Origin: an archaeon
GTDB lineage: Archaea; Nanobdellota; Nanobdellia; Pacearchaeales; GW2011-AR1
Direction: 5' to 3'
DNA: 64,000 bases
Assembly: GCA_018697035.1 (NCBI GenBank)
Contig: JABHSE010000004.1
Location: 323,300-387,299, forward strand
In this document: one piece after another, positions 25,859-34,701 of the stretch
How positions within the stretch are numbered: the stretch's first letter is position 1
How the letters are laid out: the number at the start of each line of letters is the position of its first letter
Notes under the pieces: model-generated
The model's input: only the letters and a program-made list of their open reading frames with translations
What the model was told of the DNA's origin: nothing
Database searches by the model: none
Translations under genes and position numbers: made by a program

Positions 25859-25984
25859 TTATCCCCGAATCGTCGACAAACTATCTTCAATAAAAAACGT
25901 CCGCCTCGCAATCTCAGCCGCATGTCCAACACCCCTCGACTCCAAGTTCCGAAACATCTCACGTGCTTTCTCCAACTTATCCAT
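25859..25984 (-). CDS. Small protein (41 aa) downstream of a putative ribbon-helix-helix gene
   Basis: The frame encodes MDKLEKAREMFRNLESRG and a basic second half (AAEIARRTFFIEDSL). It is likely helical. It lies 43 bp below a ribbon-helix-helix-like gene on the same strand, with a purine-rich stretch before its ATG. It may be a partner of that regulator; function unknown. Confidence 0.5.
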   Translation of the reverse strand: MDKLEKAREMFRNLESRGVGHAAEIARRTFFIEDSLSTIRG

Positions 25985-26027
25985 TGTTTCCTCCCATTTT
26001 TTTAATTATAAGAAAGCGACAAACTCC

Positions 26028-26222
26028 CTACTTGCCACTCTCCAATTTCACCTTTTTCTCCTCCAGAAGCTGCATAACTGCAGTATCAACAAAATTACGT
26101 TTCGACGGAAACGCAACTCGAATCTTCTTGTCAGAAATATAATCTTCAACCGCCTCATCCAACCACCGACTAATCCTCACAGCCGTATCACTTCTTTGAT
26201 TTGATTGGATTACCATAAACAT
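26028..26222 (-). CDS. Small ribbon-helix-helix-like DNA-binding protein
   Basis: Residues about 10-55 (TAVRISRWLDEAVEDYI, then FPSKRNFVDTAVMQLLE) fit a strand followed by two helices, as in MetJ/Arc-type repressors. A TATA box (about 26240-26250) lies 22-28 bp from two close ATGs. It could regulate itself or the small downstream ORF. Confidence 0.55.
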   Translation of the reverse strand: MFMVIQSNQRSDTAVRISRWLDEAVEDYISDKKIRVAFPSKRNFVDTAVMQLLEEKKVKLESGK

Positions 26223-26299
26223 ATCATTGGTAACCTATACTATATAAACATTTCGCAATAAAACAAAACTCTTAATAACTAAAATGAATTCGAGAAAGT

Positions 26300-26890
26300 A
26301 TGAAGGCAATAGTATTTGATTTCGACGGAGTCTTAGCTGATACCTATAAATTCAGCAAAGGTATAACAAAAGATGTAGGACACGAAATAACTCACGAAGA
26401 ATTCAAAGCACATCATGATGGAAATGTATATGAAAAACCTGTCATATCCTTTACCGAAAAATCCGCGAATGAATTCTTTAAAAAATATTTAAAAAAAATA
26501 GAAAAAGTAAAACCATTTTTTTCAATAAAAGAAATAGAAAAATTAAGCAAAAGATCTCCACTATATATAATCTCTAGCAACGACGAAGAACCAATTCAAA
26601 AATTCCTTGATCATAATAAAATGAACTACTTTAAAGAAATATTAGGACTCAAAAAACACAAATCAAAAGTAAAAAAATTCGAATATCTCTTCCAAACATA
26701 CAAATTAAAATCAGAAGACTGCATATTTATAACTGATACATTAGGAGATATACTAGAGGGAAATAAGGTAAATGTGAGGACTATAGCAGTAGATTTCGGA
26801 TTCCATGAAAAAGAAAGACTAGAGAAAGGAAATCCATTTAAAATAATTTCAAGTTTTGAAGAACTAGAAAAAGAATTGGATAAATTATAA
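26300..26890 (+). CDS. HAD-superfamily phosphatase (paralogue 2)
   Basis: It shares with the gene at 6545-7144 the same plan: AIVFDFDGVLADT, YIISSND, KKHKSKVKKFEYLF, FITDTLGDILEGNKVNV and a final DFGFHEKERLEKGNP. It is 196 residues. The DNA is much AT-richer and less C-biased than neighbouring plus-strand genes. The two paralogues are on opposite strands and about 20 kb apart. Confidence 0.85.
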   Translation: MKAIVFDFDGVLADTYKFSKGITKDVGHEITHEEFKAHHDGNVYEKPVISFTEKSANEFFKKYLKKIEKVKPFFSIKEIEKLSKRSPLYIISSNDEEPIQKFLDHNKMNYFKEILGLKKHKSKVKKFEYLFQTYKLKSEDCIFITDTLGDILEGNKVNVRTIAVDFGFHEKERLEKGNPFKIISSFEELEKELDKL

Positions 26891-26892
26891 TT

Positions 26893-27168
26893 TCACCAAC
26901 TTACCGACTTCGGTTCCCGCCTAACATACTCAAAATCCCCAACCAACTCATAAATCTCAACAGAACTCTCAACCTGATCATCAAAATACCGAACCTGATA
27001 CTCCCTCTCATTCTCAGGGTTAAAAATCTCAATAATCATTTCCTTCATCTTTTTATGCTCCTGAAACAAAAACTGCTTATCCACCTTCATCTCCTTCCCA
27101 TTAATAAAAAACTTATCACCTTCTTTCAGCTTCACTAAAGACTTACTCTGCTTCTCAATTTCTACCAT
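26893..27168 (-). CDS. Hypothetical protein
   Basis: A 91-residue protein with beta-rich, charged sequence (VKLKEGDKFFINGKEMKVD, EREYQVRYFDDQVESSVEIYEL). It may be a small beta-barrel; the family is not known to me. It is convergent with the HAD gene, separated by 2 bp. Confidence 0.6.
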   Translation of the reverse strand: MVEIEKQSKSLVKLKEGDKFFINGKEMKVDKQFLFQEHKKMKEMIIEIFNPENEREYQVRYFDDQVESSVEIYELVGDFEYVRREPKSVSW

Positions 27169-27215
27169 AAAACAATAACCTCCCTAGAATTTATAAAGAT
27201 TTAGTTAGATCAACT

Positions 27216-27437
27216 CTACCATCTCTCAGAAACAATCTTATTAGCCAATTCTTCAACTCCCGAAAACCTAAGCTCATCAACTTTCTCTCTAACAGCTAAG
27301 GGAATAGTTAACCCATAAAAGACATCTAACATAGGAACCTTCTTTTTCCCATTTTCCTCATGCAACACATATTGCTTCATCTTTTCTTGAGCCGCAACAA
27401 TCATAGTAGCAATATCTTCAACTGTATATTCTGCCAT
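27216..27437 (-). CDS. Hypothetical helical protein
   Basis: A 73-residue mostly helical protein, MAEYTVEDIATMIVAAQEKM at the start and EELANKIVSERW at the end. It lies between prolyl-tRNA synthetase and the previous gene, each with its own short AT-rich gap. Unknown function. Confidence 0.55.
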   Translation of the reverse strand: MAEYTVEDIATMIVAAQEKMKQYVLHEENGKKKVPMLDVFYGLTIPLAVREKVDELRFSGVEELANKIVSERW

Positions 27438-27483
27438 AAAATAAAAATAGAATCAATCTTTATAAAAATTATTATACTCTAAT

Positions 27484-28923
27484 TCAATAACTCTTCCCAG
27501 CATAAACAACAACCTTATTCTTCTTCCCACAAATCGGACACTTACCACTAGCCTTCTCATCCAAATCAGCACGAGTCCCCCGAACCTCAGCAACAAATTC
27601 CTTCTCAATAACCCCAGCACAAGCTTCCCCATCCGCCTCAACCGAGCAAAAAGAAAACCGAGCAATCTTCTCATCCCCAATCGCCTTACCGATAGAAACT
27701 TTATCGCTACAATCAATAACCTTATCCTCGAAAAACAAATCAGCCTTCGCCAAAAGCCTAGCATCATATTCAACACCCATCTTCCCAATAGTCCTAGCCA
27801 AGCTCTTCATATCAACACCAACCTTCTCCTTATTATCCCGAATAAAAACACTAACCTCTCCTCTCTCTAACTCCTTCTCGCCAACCTCAATCCTAAAAGG
27901 AACACCCTTCATCTCCCAATGAAAAAACTTCTCACCAGGACGCTTATCTGAATCATCAACCTTAACCGAAACACCTTTCTCCCTTAATTTCTTTTCAATG
28001 TCAAGAACCGCCTTATCCACACCCTCTCCAGTAAACGGAACAATCACAACCTGAACCGGAGCCAAAGCATAAGGCAAAACCAAACCACTATCATCCCCAT
28101 GCATACCAATAACCGAAGCCAAAATTCTAGACATAGCAGGACCATAACAAGTAGTCCAAGGAGTCTTCTCGCCCTCATCCTTATCAACAAATTTAACACC
28201 AAAAGATTTAGGAAAACTCTGCTTAATCAAATGCGTACTAGGTTGCTGAATAATCTTTCCATCCGGCATCAAAGAATCACTTCCAATAGTATAAACCGCC
28301 CCAGGAAAAGTATCCCACTTCGGTCTCTTCATTGGAAAAAACGGAACACCAAAAACTTTATGCATCAATTTCTCAGTAATCCCAATATCCTCTTGAGCCT
28401 GAGCTTCAGCATCTTCCTTAGTTGCAAAAGCATTATGCGTCTCAATCCACTGAAACTCTCTACCCCTAAGCAAAGGCCGCGTAGCCTTAGTCTCATTCCG
28501 AAAAACACTTCCCCTCTGATACATCTTCAACGGCAAATCCCGATAACTCCTAATCCAAAGAGCAAACATCTCATAATAAGCAGTCTCACTAGTCGGCCTC
28601 ATAGCAAGTCTAGAATCTCCTTGTTTCTTATCCAACCAAAAAACCTCAGGAGCAAACCCATCAATATGACTAGCCTCTTTGTTAAAATTCTCCTCAGGAA
28701 TAATCGTCGGCAAAATAGAAAGCTCATGACCTTTAGCCCGAAGCTCATCTTCATAGAGCCGATACATCTTATCAATTATCAATGCGCCCCACGGCCTAAT
28801 CACGACAAACCCCTTAACCCCATATCTCAAATCCGTAATCTCTGCCTTCTGCAAAATCTCACTAAACCATTCACTAAAGTTCTCACTCTTAGAAACATTA
28901 AACGTAGTTTTCTTCTTTGCCAT
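27484..28923 (-). CDS. proS: Prolyl-tRNA synthetase
   Basis: This class II synthetase charges tRNA-Pro. It has motif 2 FRNETKATRPLLRGREFQ, the MRPTSE proline-pocket segment, motif 3 in IGMHGDDSGL, the anticodon-binding domain, and the archaeal/eukaryal-type C-terminal zinc domain ending GKCPICGKK and a terminal tyrosine. It is 479 residues, the normal length. A leaderless 8-residue upstream ORF precedes it. Confidence 0.96.
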   Translation of the reverse strand: MAKKKTTFNVSKSENFSEWFSEILQKAEITDLRYGVKGFVVIRPWGALIIDKMYRLYEDELRAKGHELSILPTIIPEENFNKEASHIDGFAPEVFWLDKKQGDSRLAMRPTSETAYYEMFALWIRSYRDLPLKMYQRGSVFRNETKATRPLLRGREFQWIETHNAFATKEDAEAQAQEDIGITEKLMHKVFGVPFFPMKRPKWDTFPGAVYTIGSDSLMPDGKIIQQPSTHLIKQSFPKSFGVKFVDKDEGEKTPWTTCYGPAMSRILASVIGMHGDDSGLVLPYALAPVQVVIVPFTGEGVDKAVLDIEKKLREKGVSVKVDDSDKRPGEKFFHWEMKGVPFRIEVGEKELERGEVSVFIRDNKEKVGVDMKSLARTIGKMGVEYDARLLAKADLFFEDKVIDCSDKVSIGKAIGDEKIARFSFCSVEADGEACAGVIEKEFVAEVRGTRADLDEKASGKCPICGKKNKVVVYAGKSY

Positions 28924-28932
28924 TATTTTATT

Positions 28933-28959
28933 TTATATGATGGTACTCTTTGAGACCAT
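28933..28959 (-). CDS. 8-residue upstream ORF of proS
   Basis: The TATA-like CTTATAAAA (28981-28989) lies 26 bp upstream of this ATG, so transcripts should begin here. The peptide is MVSKSTII; the main ATG follows 9 bp after its stop. Its DNA resembles the leader of eS28, including an AAAGAGTACCA core. Confidence 0.45.
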   Translation of the reverse strand: MVSKSTII

Positions 28960-29011
28960 CCCCCCACAAACCAACCCCAACTTATAAAACTTACCCATTC
29001 CTAAAATAATC

Positions 29012-29704
29012 ATGGAAAGATTACAAAAAATCATAGCAAACTCTGGCTACACCTCAAGACGAAAAGCCGAAACTCTAATCGAACAAGGCAAAGTCAAACT
29101 AAACAACATCACAGCAAAACTAGGAGACAAAGCAAACGAGTCTGACGAAATAACAATAGAGAATATCCCAATCAACTCCAAACCAAAAAATGTCTACTAT
29201 ATCCTAAACAAACCCAAGGGAATCCTAGTAACGAAGGAAGACCCTAGATCAAGAAGAACAATCTACAACCTCAGATCCGTCTCAAGTCTAGGCCAAAACC
29301 TAAACTACGTCGGCAGACTAGACGCAATGTCTGAAGGCTTACTTATACTAACAAACGACGGCGACCTAATCCAAAAACTAACCCACCCAAAACACGCAAT
29401 AACAAAAACCTACCAACTCAGAACCGACCCCGTAATCTCAAAGCAACACATCACAGATCTAAAAGAAGGTATACCAATCGAAGGCAGAAAATTCTTCGCC
29501 ACAATAGATAACAAAAACAACAACACATTCCACATCTCAATCCAAGAAGGCCGAAATAGAATCATAAGAAAAGTTTTAGAAAAATTAAACTACAAAATAT
29601 TTGAATTAAAACGAATCCAAGTAGCAAACATAAAACTCGAAAATCTTAAACCAGGTGAAATCAGGGAAATCCCAGAAAAAGAACTCAAACAATTAATCTT
29701 ATAA
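29012..29704 (+). CDS. RsuA/RluB-family rRNA pseudouridine synthase
   Basis: An N-terminal S4 domain (RLQKIIANSGYTSRRKAE) is followed by the synthase domain with NKPKGILVT and the catalytic aspartate in VGRLDAMSEGLLILTND. The end EGRNRIIRKVLE matches the family GRNRQVRRM motif. At 230 residues it is a typical bacterial-style enzyme, unusual in archaea, which normally use TruB/Cbf5- and TruD-type enzymes. The rRNA target is not known. Confidence 0.92.
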   Translation: MERLQKIIANSGYTSRRKAETLIEQGKVKLNNITAKLGDKANESDEITIENIPINSKPKNVYYILNKPKGILVTKEDPRSRRTIYNLRSVSSLGQNLNYVGRLDAMSEGLLILTNDGDLIQKLTHPKHAITKTYQLRTDPVISKQHITDLKEGIPIEGRKFFATIDNKNNNTFHISIQEGRNRIIRKVLEKLNYKIFELKRIQVANIKLENLKPGEIREIPEKELKQLIL

Positions 29705-29732
29705 AATCAAATCAAGTTAAAATATTACCCAA

Positions 29733-29804
29733 GAGTCTGTAGTTTAATGGATAGAATACCAGGTTTCGGCCCTGGCGATGGGGGTTCGATTCCCTCTGGA
29801 CTCG
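29733..29804 (+). tRNA. tRNA-Arg (anticodon UCG)
   Basis: A complete cloverleaf: acceptor GAGTCTG/TGGACTC, anticodon stem CCAGG/CCTGG around loop TTTCGGC (anticodon TCG, reading CGA), T stem GGGGG/CCCTC with loop TTCGATT. A20 in the D loop fits arginine identity. The discriminator is G and CCA is not encoded. The last 17 bases and the three that follow recur at 29892-29911. Confidence 0.92.
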
Positions 29805-29841
29805 TATCGAAACACCATGATGGGGGCGAACAATTTGCTCG

Positions 29842-29911
29842 AATTTTTATCTGCGAAGCGATTATAAAAATTTTAGAGTGAATTGTGAGTAGATTCCCTC
29901 TGGACCCGTAT
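29842..29911. repeat. Duplicated tRNA 3' end with intervening hairpin
   Basis: Bases 29892-29911 repeat the tRNA 3' region 29788-29807 with one mismatch in 20. Between them a hairpin AATTTTTAT...ATAAAAATT (29842-29872) has the loop core GCGAAGC, as in the 16-mer arrays. TATTACCCA also flanks both the tRNA 5' side and the copy. This resembles the scar of an integrated element using tRNA attachment sites. Confidence 0.6.
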
Positions 29912-29973
29912 TACCCATAAACAAAAACAAACCGAATATTTTATAAACGTTACCCTTTTAATATAACTACACA

Positions 29974-30147
29974 ATGGAAAAACATAATAGCTTACTACTA
30001 AAAATATGTGAAGAAATTCCCTTATTAGCTCCACTAGAGAAAAATGGAGAATGCAGCGTAGAAAATACAGATTGTAGGTATTATCAAAAAACCACAAACT
30101 ATTGCATCAAAAAAAGAACTAAGCCAATAGGATTAATCTACAACTAG
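29974..30147 (+). CDS. Small cysteine-containing protein (57 aa)
   Basis: The frame begins after an AT-rich promoter-like stretch and encodes CEEIPLLAPLEKNGEC with later cysteines in NTDCRYY and NYCIKK, giving a possible metal-binding pattern C-x6-C-x9-C. It ends with TAG directly before the convergent zinc-finger gene. Family unknown. Confidence 0.5.
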   Translation: MEKHNSLLLKICEEIPLLAPLEKNGECSVENTDCRYYQKTTNYCIKKRTKPIGLIYN

Positions 30148-31563
30148 TCAACATCTAAACACCTTCCCCAAAACAGCCCCTCTCCTCTCCTCTCCCAAAC
30201 ACTTCCCACAAACCTTACTACCATCCCTCATCTCTCCAAAATACCTCTCTTCACTCATCCCATGACACTTCAAACAAGCTCGCAAACAGTTAACACATCT
30301 TTCCTCCCCCGTAACACAATCCCTCCTCATATGCGTAGAGCAAACAACACCACCACACCTGATACACATCTTAACACAACCCCGGCAAAGCTTCCTCCCA
30401 CAAACATTACAGCTCCTCTTCAAGCACTTCGCACAAAACCTCTCACCACATTCCCCACAAGCATCCAAGCAATCCCCGCACGATACATGACCACCCGAAC
30501 ACAAACTAATATTGATAACATCCGCACCACACCCCTCACACTCCAACCGATTCAAATTCTTAGTCAAAGGATCATAAGTCATATCAACCAACTTCTCAGA
30601 CGAAGCTCCCTTTAAATGCAACTTGAAAGAATACACCGGATAATAAATCGCAGTAGTATTCACAAGTTTCCGATCAACATTCAAACTGAATTTCTGCATC
30701 GCATCCTGAACCGTAAACTCCCTCTCTCTCAAAACCCTCTGCATAATCTCGTCATCTCCAGCTTTAACAATCCCATTCCGAAGTCTTTCCAATCTCTTTC
30801 GCAAACCCTCGCGCTCCGACTCATCACAACTCCGCAGCTCCATCTCAACCTCCCGAATCTTATCCAACTTCCCATTCAAATCCCCACTAAGCTCCTTAAG
30901 CTGCATATCATAATGCTCACCAATTCTAGCAACTTCAACCTCAACTTTCCCCTTCAAAACTCCCGCAACCTCAGCCTGTTTAACCTCAGCCAATTCAATA
31001 GCCCGAGCCTTAGCAATAACATAATCTCTCTTAATAGCTTCGCCATCAACTTCCAGGCTGTCCCCATCAACAACACTATATCCACCCAAATCCCCATCAA
31101 CAACTTTACCTTCATGAACATAAATCTCACTTAAAACTCTCTCAACCTCATTCAAATAATTAAAACTCGTCACAAAACTAAACCGCGAAAAAAAACTATT
31201 TCGATAACTACGAGTCAAACTCTTCAGCTCACAATTCCTAAGACTCAGACGCTTTCTAATCTCAGCTTCCGCGTCAACATCAAAATCAATCCTCAAAATC
31301 GTCGCCTTACCAGCGCCCTCCAAAAACTTCATCATAGCAACAAACATAAAACTCCCCTTCCCAACCAAATCACCATCCCCACTCCCAACTCCTAACCCCG
31401 AACTCTTAACCTTATCGAAGATAAGTCTATAAGGCCCACCCTTCCCAAACAAATCTTCAAAACTTCTAGGAACATTCTCTACACTCAAAACACCATCAAC
31501 CCAAGAAATATCACATTTCAAATTAATAAAAAACTCTTCTGTAAACTTCCTAATCTGCTCCAT
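30148..31563 (-). CDS. Coiled-coil protein with C-terminal multiple zinc-finger region
   Basis: The N-terminal 180 residues are unrecognised. A coiled coil runs from about 185 to 260 (KGKVEVEVARIGEHYDMQ, EMELRSCDESEREGL). The last 130 residues hold at least ten CxxC pairs (CEGCGAD, CGDCLDACGECG, CAKCLKRSCNVCGRKLC, CIRCGG, CLKCHG), like tandem B-box or RING-like fingers. It lies near an SNF2-type helicase gene on the same strand, a possible partner. The ATG at 31563 is preferred over an upstream TTG. A heptamer element lengthens an N-terminal loop. Confidence 0.75.
   Translation of the reverse strand: MEQIRKFTEEFFINLKCDISWVDGVLSVENVPRSFEDLFGKGGPYRLIFDKVKSSGLGVGSGDGDLVGKGSFMFVAMMKFLEGAGKATILRIDFDVDAEAEIRKRLSLRNCELKSLTRSYRNSFFSRFSFVTSFNYLNEVERVLSEIYVHEGKVVDGDLGGYSVVDGDSLEVDGEAIKRDYVIAKARAIELAEVKQAEVAGVLKGKVEVEVARIGEHYDMQLKELSGDLNGKLDKIREVEMELRSCDESEREGLRKRLERLRNGIVKAGDDEIMQRVLREREFTVQDAMQKFSLNVDRKLVNTTAIYYPVYSFKLHLKGASSEKLVDMTYDPLTKNLNRLECEGCGADVINISLCSGGHVSCGDCLDACGECGERFCAKCLKRSCNVCGRKLCRGCVKMCIRCGGVVCSTHMRRDCVTGEERCVNCLRACLKCHGMSEERYFGEMRDGSKVCGKCLGEERRGAVLGKVFRC
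31383..31425. repeat. Heptamer element with hairpin in the zinc-finger gene
   Basis: Four heptamers (TCCCAAC, TCCTAAC, CCCGAAC, TCTTAAC) at 31383-31410 are followed directly by CTTATC-GAA-GATAAG. It encodes the low-complexity loop SSGLGVGSG and the preceding IFDKVK region. Confidence 0.75.
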
Positions 31564-31942
31564 TGACAAAAATCACAAAATCACTTTAAGAATATTATTA
31601 TACTAAACAACACCTTACAATACTTAAACATCAAAACCCATATCATACCATGCAATAAGAAGATTTATACATAACAGAAAAACCAAGTAAAAGAAAACCA
31701 GTATCAAAAATAGAATACAGACTAAAACAATACAACATGACAACACTAGAACTCGAAAACCTACCACCACAAGACGGCCTCACAAGAATAATCGAAAACC
31801 CAAGAGCAGCCCGAAAGAAAAACACCTTCCTGTCCTGCTAAAAAATATCGCCATTAACTTTTCCTTAATCTTATTTCGTACATAATAAAAAAGTTGAATA
31901 CTAATAAAAATATAAATACTAAGAATTAATAGAATAGTTAGA
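31564..31942. other. Gap of about 370 bp with one doubtful small ORF
   Basis: No strong gene is seen. A plus-strand ATG at 31737 opens a 34-codon frame ending at 31841 with the basic tail NPRAARKKNTFLSC; the same frame is open further upstream without an ATG, so it may be the remnant of a longer gene. An AT-rich stretch before 31943 should be the promoter of the next gene. Confidence 0.35.
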
Positions 31943-32200
31943 ATGGAACAATCACAAGAAAAAAACTTCAAGAATAAGGCGTTATCTACCGCATATAAAA
32001 TTAGGGGATGGAATCTTCGATTAAAGGCAATCGGCAGTGCAATCTTCGGTCTATTCGTATTTATTGGAGGAATCATAATAGCAATCTCGACAAAAACATG
32101 GGGATCTTTAATCTTCTCAATAATCGGGATAGTTGTTTTAATCGGAAGTTGGATTTATTGGAAAAGAGCTAAATCAGCAGACGAAGGAAAGTTTTATTAA
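31943..32200 (+). CDS. Small two-span membrane protein
   Basis: An 85-residue protein with a charged N-terminus and two hydrophobic spans separated by TKTWGS (GSAIFGLFVFIGGIIIAIS and FSIIGIVVLIGSWIYW). No known function. Its codon use is less C-biased than that of older plus-strand genes. Confidence 0.65.
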   Translation: MEQSQEKNFKNKALSTAYKIRGWNLRLKAIGSAIFGLFVFIGGIIIAISTKTWGSLIFSIIGIVVLIGSWIYWKRAKSADEGKFY

Positions 32201-32225
32201 GAAAAAATATGATAAATATAATAAA

Positions 32226-32705
32226 ATGAAACAAAAAATAATTTTATCATCTCTCTTGTTAACAACTTTATTTTCATTTTTTATTGTTTCTGCTGATACC
32301 TGTTCAGAAACAGATGATGGTTTAAACCTAGAAACAGCAGGCAGTATTGCAATTATTCAAATCTTACAAAATAATGCAACAGCAAATATAACGGGAAGCG
32401 ATTATTGTTTTGATTCTTCTATTAACATCGAAGACGGAACTTCTACTCTAAATGTGGCTCAACTTTTTATAGAGAATGGAATGAATCTAACAAACATAAA
32501 CAAAACCTCTGGAACTTATTTAATGGAAACTACTTGTCAAAACTTTGAAATAGATGACGTAAAAACTTATTCCGTAGCTGTTTCATACAAATGTCCAAAT
32601 GGATGTTCTAATGGAGCATGTATAAAAGAAACTCCGCTACAAGAAGCCGTGAATGACAACATGCTACAAAGATTTTTCAAATGGTTGGGCAATCTTTTTG
32701 AATAA
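32226..32705 (+). CDS. Secreted cysteine-containing protein
   Basis: A signal peptide (MKQKIILSSLLLTTLFSFF...VSA) is followed by about 140 exported residues with cysteines in ADTCSETDDG, SDYCFDS, TTCQNFE and YKCPNGCSNGAC, giving likely disulfides. The last segment (LQRFFKWLGNLF) is amphipathic. It starts 26 bp after the small membrane gene. It may be a substrate of the DsbD/CcdA-like system; that is inference. Confidence 0.65.
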   Translation: MKQKIILSSLLLTTLFSFFIVSADTCSETDDGLNLETAGSIAIIQILQNNATANITGSDYCFDSSINIEDGTSTLNVAQLFIENGMNLTNINKTSGTYLMETTCQNFEIDDVKTYSVAVSYKCPNGCSNGACIKETPLQEAVNDNMLQRFFKWLGNLFE

Positions 32706-32797
32706 ATAAACAAGTAAGTTAATATTAAAATTAGACGCCACTAAAGCAAGAGGCACTACTCTCTCAAAATTTTAATCCATGTACTCTAAAACAAATT

Positions 32798-34621
32798 TCA
32801 CTCACTCTCATAAAACGGCCGCCCATCCAAATCACACTTATCATCCAAGAAACAAGCGTTCTCAACCTTCTCCTTCTCATAATCCTTCATCCCAAGACTA
32901 ATCTCATCCGCAATCTCCGAAACCCCACGAGCAAAAAAATCCAAATTCCCCTTCCCCTCAATAAAACTCGCCATCAACTTCTCCTCAATTTTATTCCGCC
33001 CACTAGTCCTAGATTCGGCATCCAACCCAAGATTAAACAAAATAATCGGCAACTCCCCAATCACCAACCCAACACAACACATCTTATTAATAATCAAATC
33101 AACAACATGCTCCTCCATAGTCCCCTTCGTCGCAAACGAATAAATATACATATCCCTCTCCTGCCCAATCCTATCAAGCCGCCCAATCCGCTGCTCAACG
33201 CTCATAGGATTCCACGGCAAATCATAATTAATCAAATTCCGACAAAACTGAAAATTCAAACCTTCAGCTCCACAATCGGTAGAAATCATAATATCTGCCT
33301 CTCCCTTCTTAAAACCCTCAACCCTCCTCGACTTCTCCTCACGATCCAACCCTCCCATAAACTCAATAATCTTCAAATCCTGAGGAACTAATCTTTCAAC
33401 AATGTACTTCAAAGTAGTAGGATGCCGAGTGTAAATCAAAATCTTCTCGTCACTCGACCTCTCTCGAATCTCCCTAACCAACTCCACAAGTTTCTCAATC
33501 TTCGAATCAACTTCCAACTTAGCATAATCATCAAGTATACCTTGCGCAAAATCCCGAGTCCCCTCCGCATACAAATCACTCTCAACAATTTTAGTCAAAC
33601 TCTCAATAGCACTTTTACTTGAACTAGTAACCTTGGGCAAAATAGCGAACACAATCAAAGCGCCGTTAATCTCGCTCCCATTCGCCCGAAAATAATTCGA
33701 CTTCAAAAGCCGAACAGTATTCTCATAAATACTCTTCTCCAATGCACTCATCTCGACAGTCACAATTTTCGGTATACGCGACTTATAATCAATCCCAGTT
33801 TCACTCCGCTGCCGCCGAACCATCACCTCCTCCAACTTCTTCTTCAACTCCAACGGATTCAACGGATGCCGCTTATTCCCCTTAAACAAAAAATTCTTCC
33901 GAAACTCCTTCAACGTCCCGAGATGCCCCCTCTTCAAAATATGCAACAAATTATACAACTCCAACAAATCATTCTGAAACGGCGTCGCTGTCAAAAGCAA
34001 AAACCTCTTCTTCCTCAACCGATCCACAAACTTCCACCTCACAGTATTCCGCTCCTTCAACTTATGCGCCTCATCCACAATCACCAAATCCCACGAAACC
34101 TCATGCGCAGCCCCATGCCGAAACTTCGCAATTTTCCTATTATACGCCTTAACCCGATCAATCGAAGCAACCACAAAATCATTACTCCAATCTTCAACAC
34201 TCTCCACAATCGTAAAATCAATCCCGAACTTCTCCGACATCTCAGCCTTCCACTGATCAACCAAACTCGGAGGACAAAGGATTACAACCTTCTTAAGAAA
34301 ACCCCGAACAATGCCCTCCTTAATCACCATCCCAGTCGTAATCGTCTTACCTAAGCCAACCTCATCCGCAAGCAAAGCCGTAGCATTCAAATCCCGAAGC
34401 AACCTCAAAGCACCCTCCCTCTGATAAGGCAAATCATAGGCCAAATTCTTAGAGACCTCGCCCCAACAAGTCAGCTCCTTAATATCACCATCTTGCGAAA
34501 CCGCATCAGCATCCATCCTCAACTTAAACAACTCAGAAGAATCAAACTTTCCACTACTCAAGTTCCCAAATAAATCCGAAGCATCATCCTCAGAATTTTC
34601 GTTGACAATTATTTCAACCAT
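32798..34621 (-). CDS. SNF2/RapA-family superfamily 2 helicase
   Basis: Helicase motifs are in order: Walker A ADEVGLGKTITTG, DEAH in VIVDEAHKL, motif III LLTATPFQN, and the second RecA domain with GAEGLNFQFC and QRIGRLDRIGQ. The last motif is typical of RapA/HepA-type enzymes, which remodel protein-nucleic acid complexes. It is 607 residues with a compact C-terminus. A zinc-finger coiled-coil gene lies downstream on the same strand. Confidence 0.92.
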   Translation of the reverse strand: MVEIIVNENSEDDASDLFGNLSSGKFDSSELFKLRMDADAVSQDGDIKELTCWGEVSKNLAYDLPYQREGALRLLRDLNATALLADEVGLGKTITTGMVIKEGIVRGFLKKVVILCPPSLVDQWKAEMSEKFGIDFTIVESVEDWSNDFVVASIDRVKAYNRKIAKFRHGAAHEVSWDLVIVDEAHKLKERNTVRWKFVDRLRKKRFLLLTATPFQNDLLELYNLLHILKRGHLGTLKEFRKNFLFKGNKRHPLNPLELKKKLEEVMVRRQRSETGIDYKSRIPKIVTVEMSALEKSIYENTVRLLKSNYFRANGSEINGALIVFAILPKVTSSSKSAIESLTKIVESDLYAEGTRDFAQGILDDYAKLEVDSKIEKLVELVREIRERSSDEKILIYTRHPTTLKYIVERLVPQDLKIIEFMGGLDREEKSRRVEGFKKGEADIMISTDCGAEGLNFQFCRNLINYDLPWNPMSVEQRIGRLDRIGQERDMYIYSFATKGTMEEHVVDLIINKMCCVGLVIGELPIILFNLGLDAESRTSGRNKIEEKLMASFIEGKGNLDFFARGVSEIADEISLGMKDYEKEKVENACFLDDKCDLDGRPFYESE

Positions 34622-34701
34622 CTTTCATAAAACAGCCCCACTCACTTTAAGAAGATTATTGTGATAAACCTTATAAAAACAGGTTCCCTTAATAATCAAA
34701 G

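Noticed and set aside
29873-30097. Minus-strand 74-residue frame downstream of the tRNA
   Set aside because: It overlaps the promoter-preceded small plus-strand gene at 29974 and the tRNA-copy repeat, and its sequence has no coding character.
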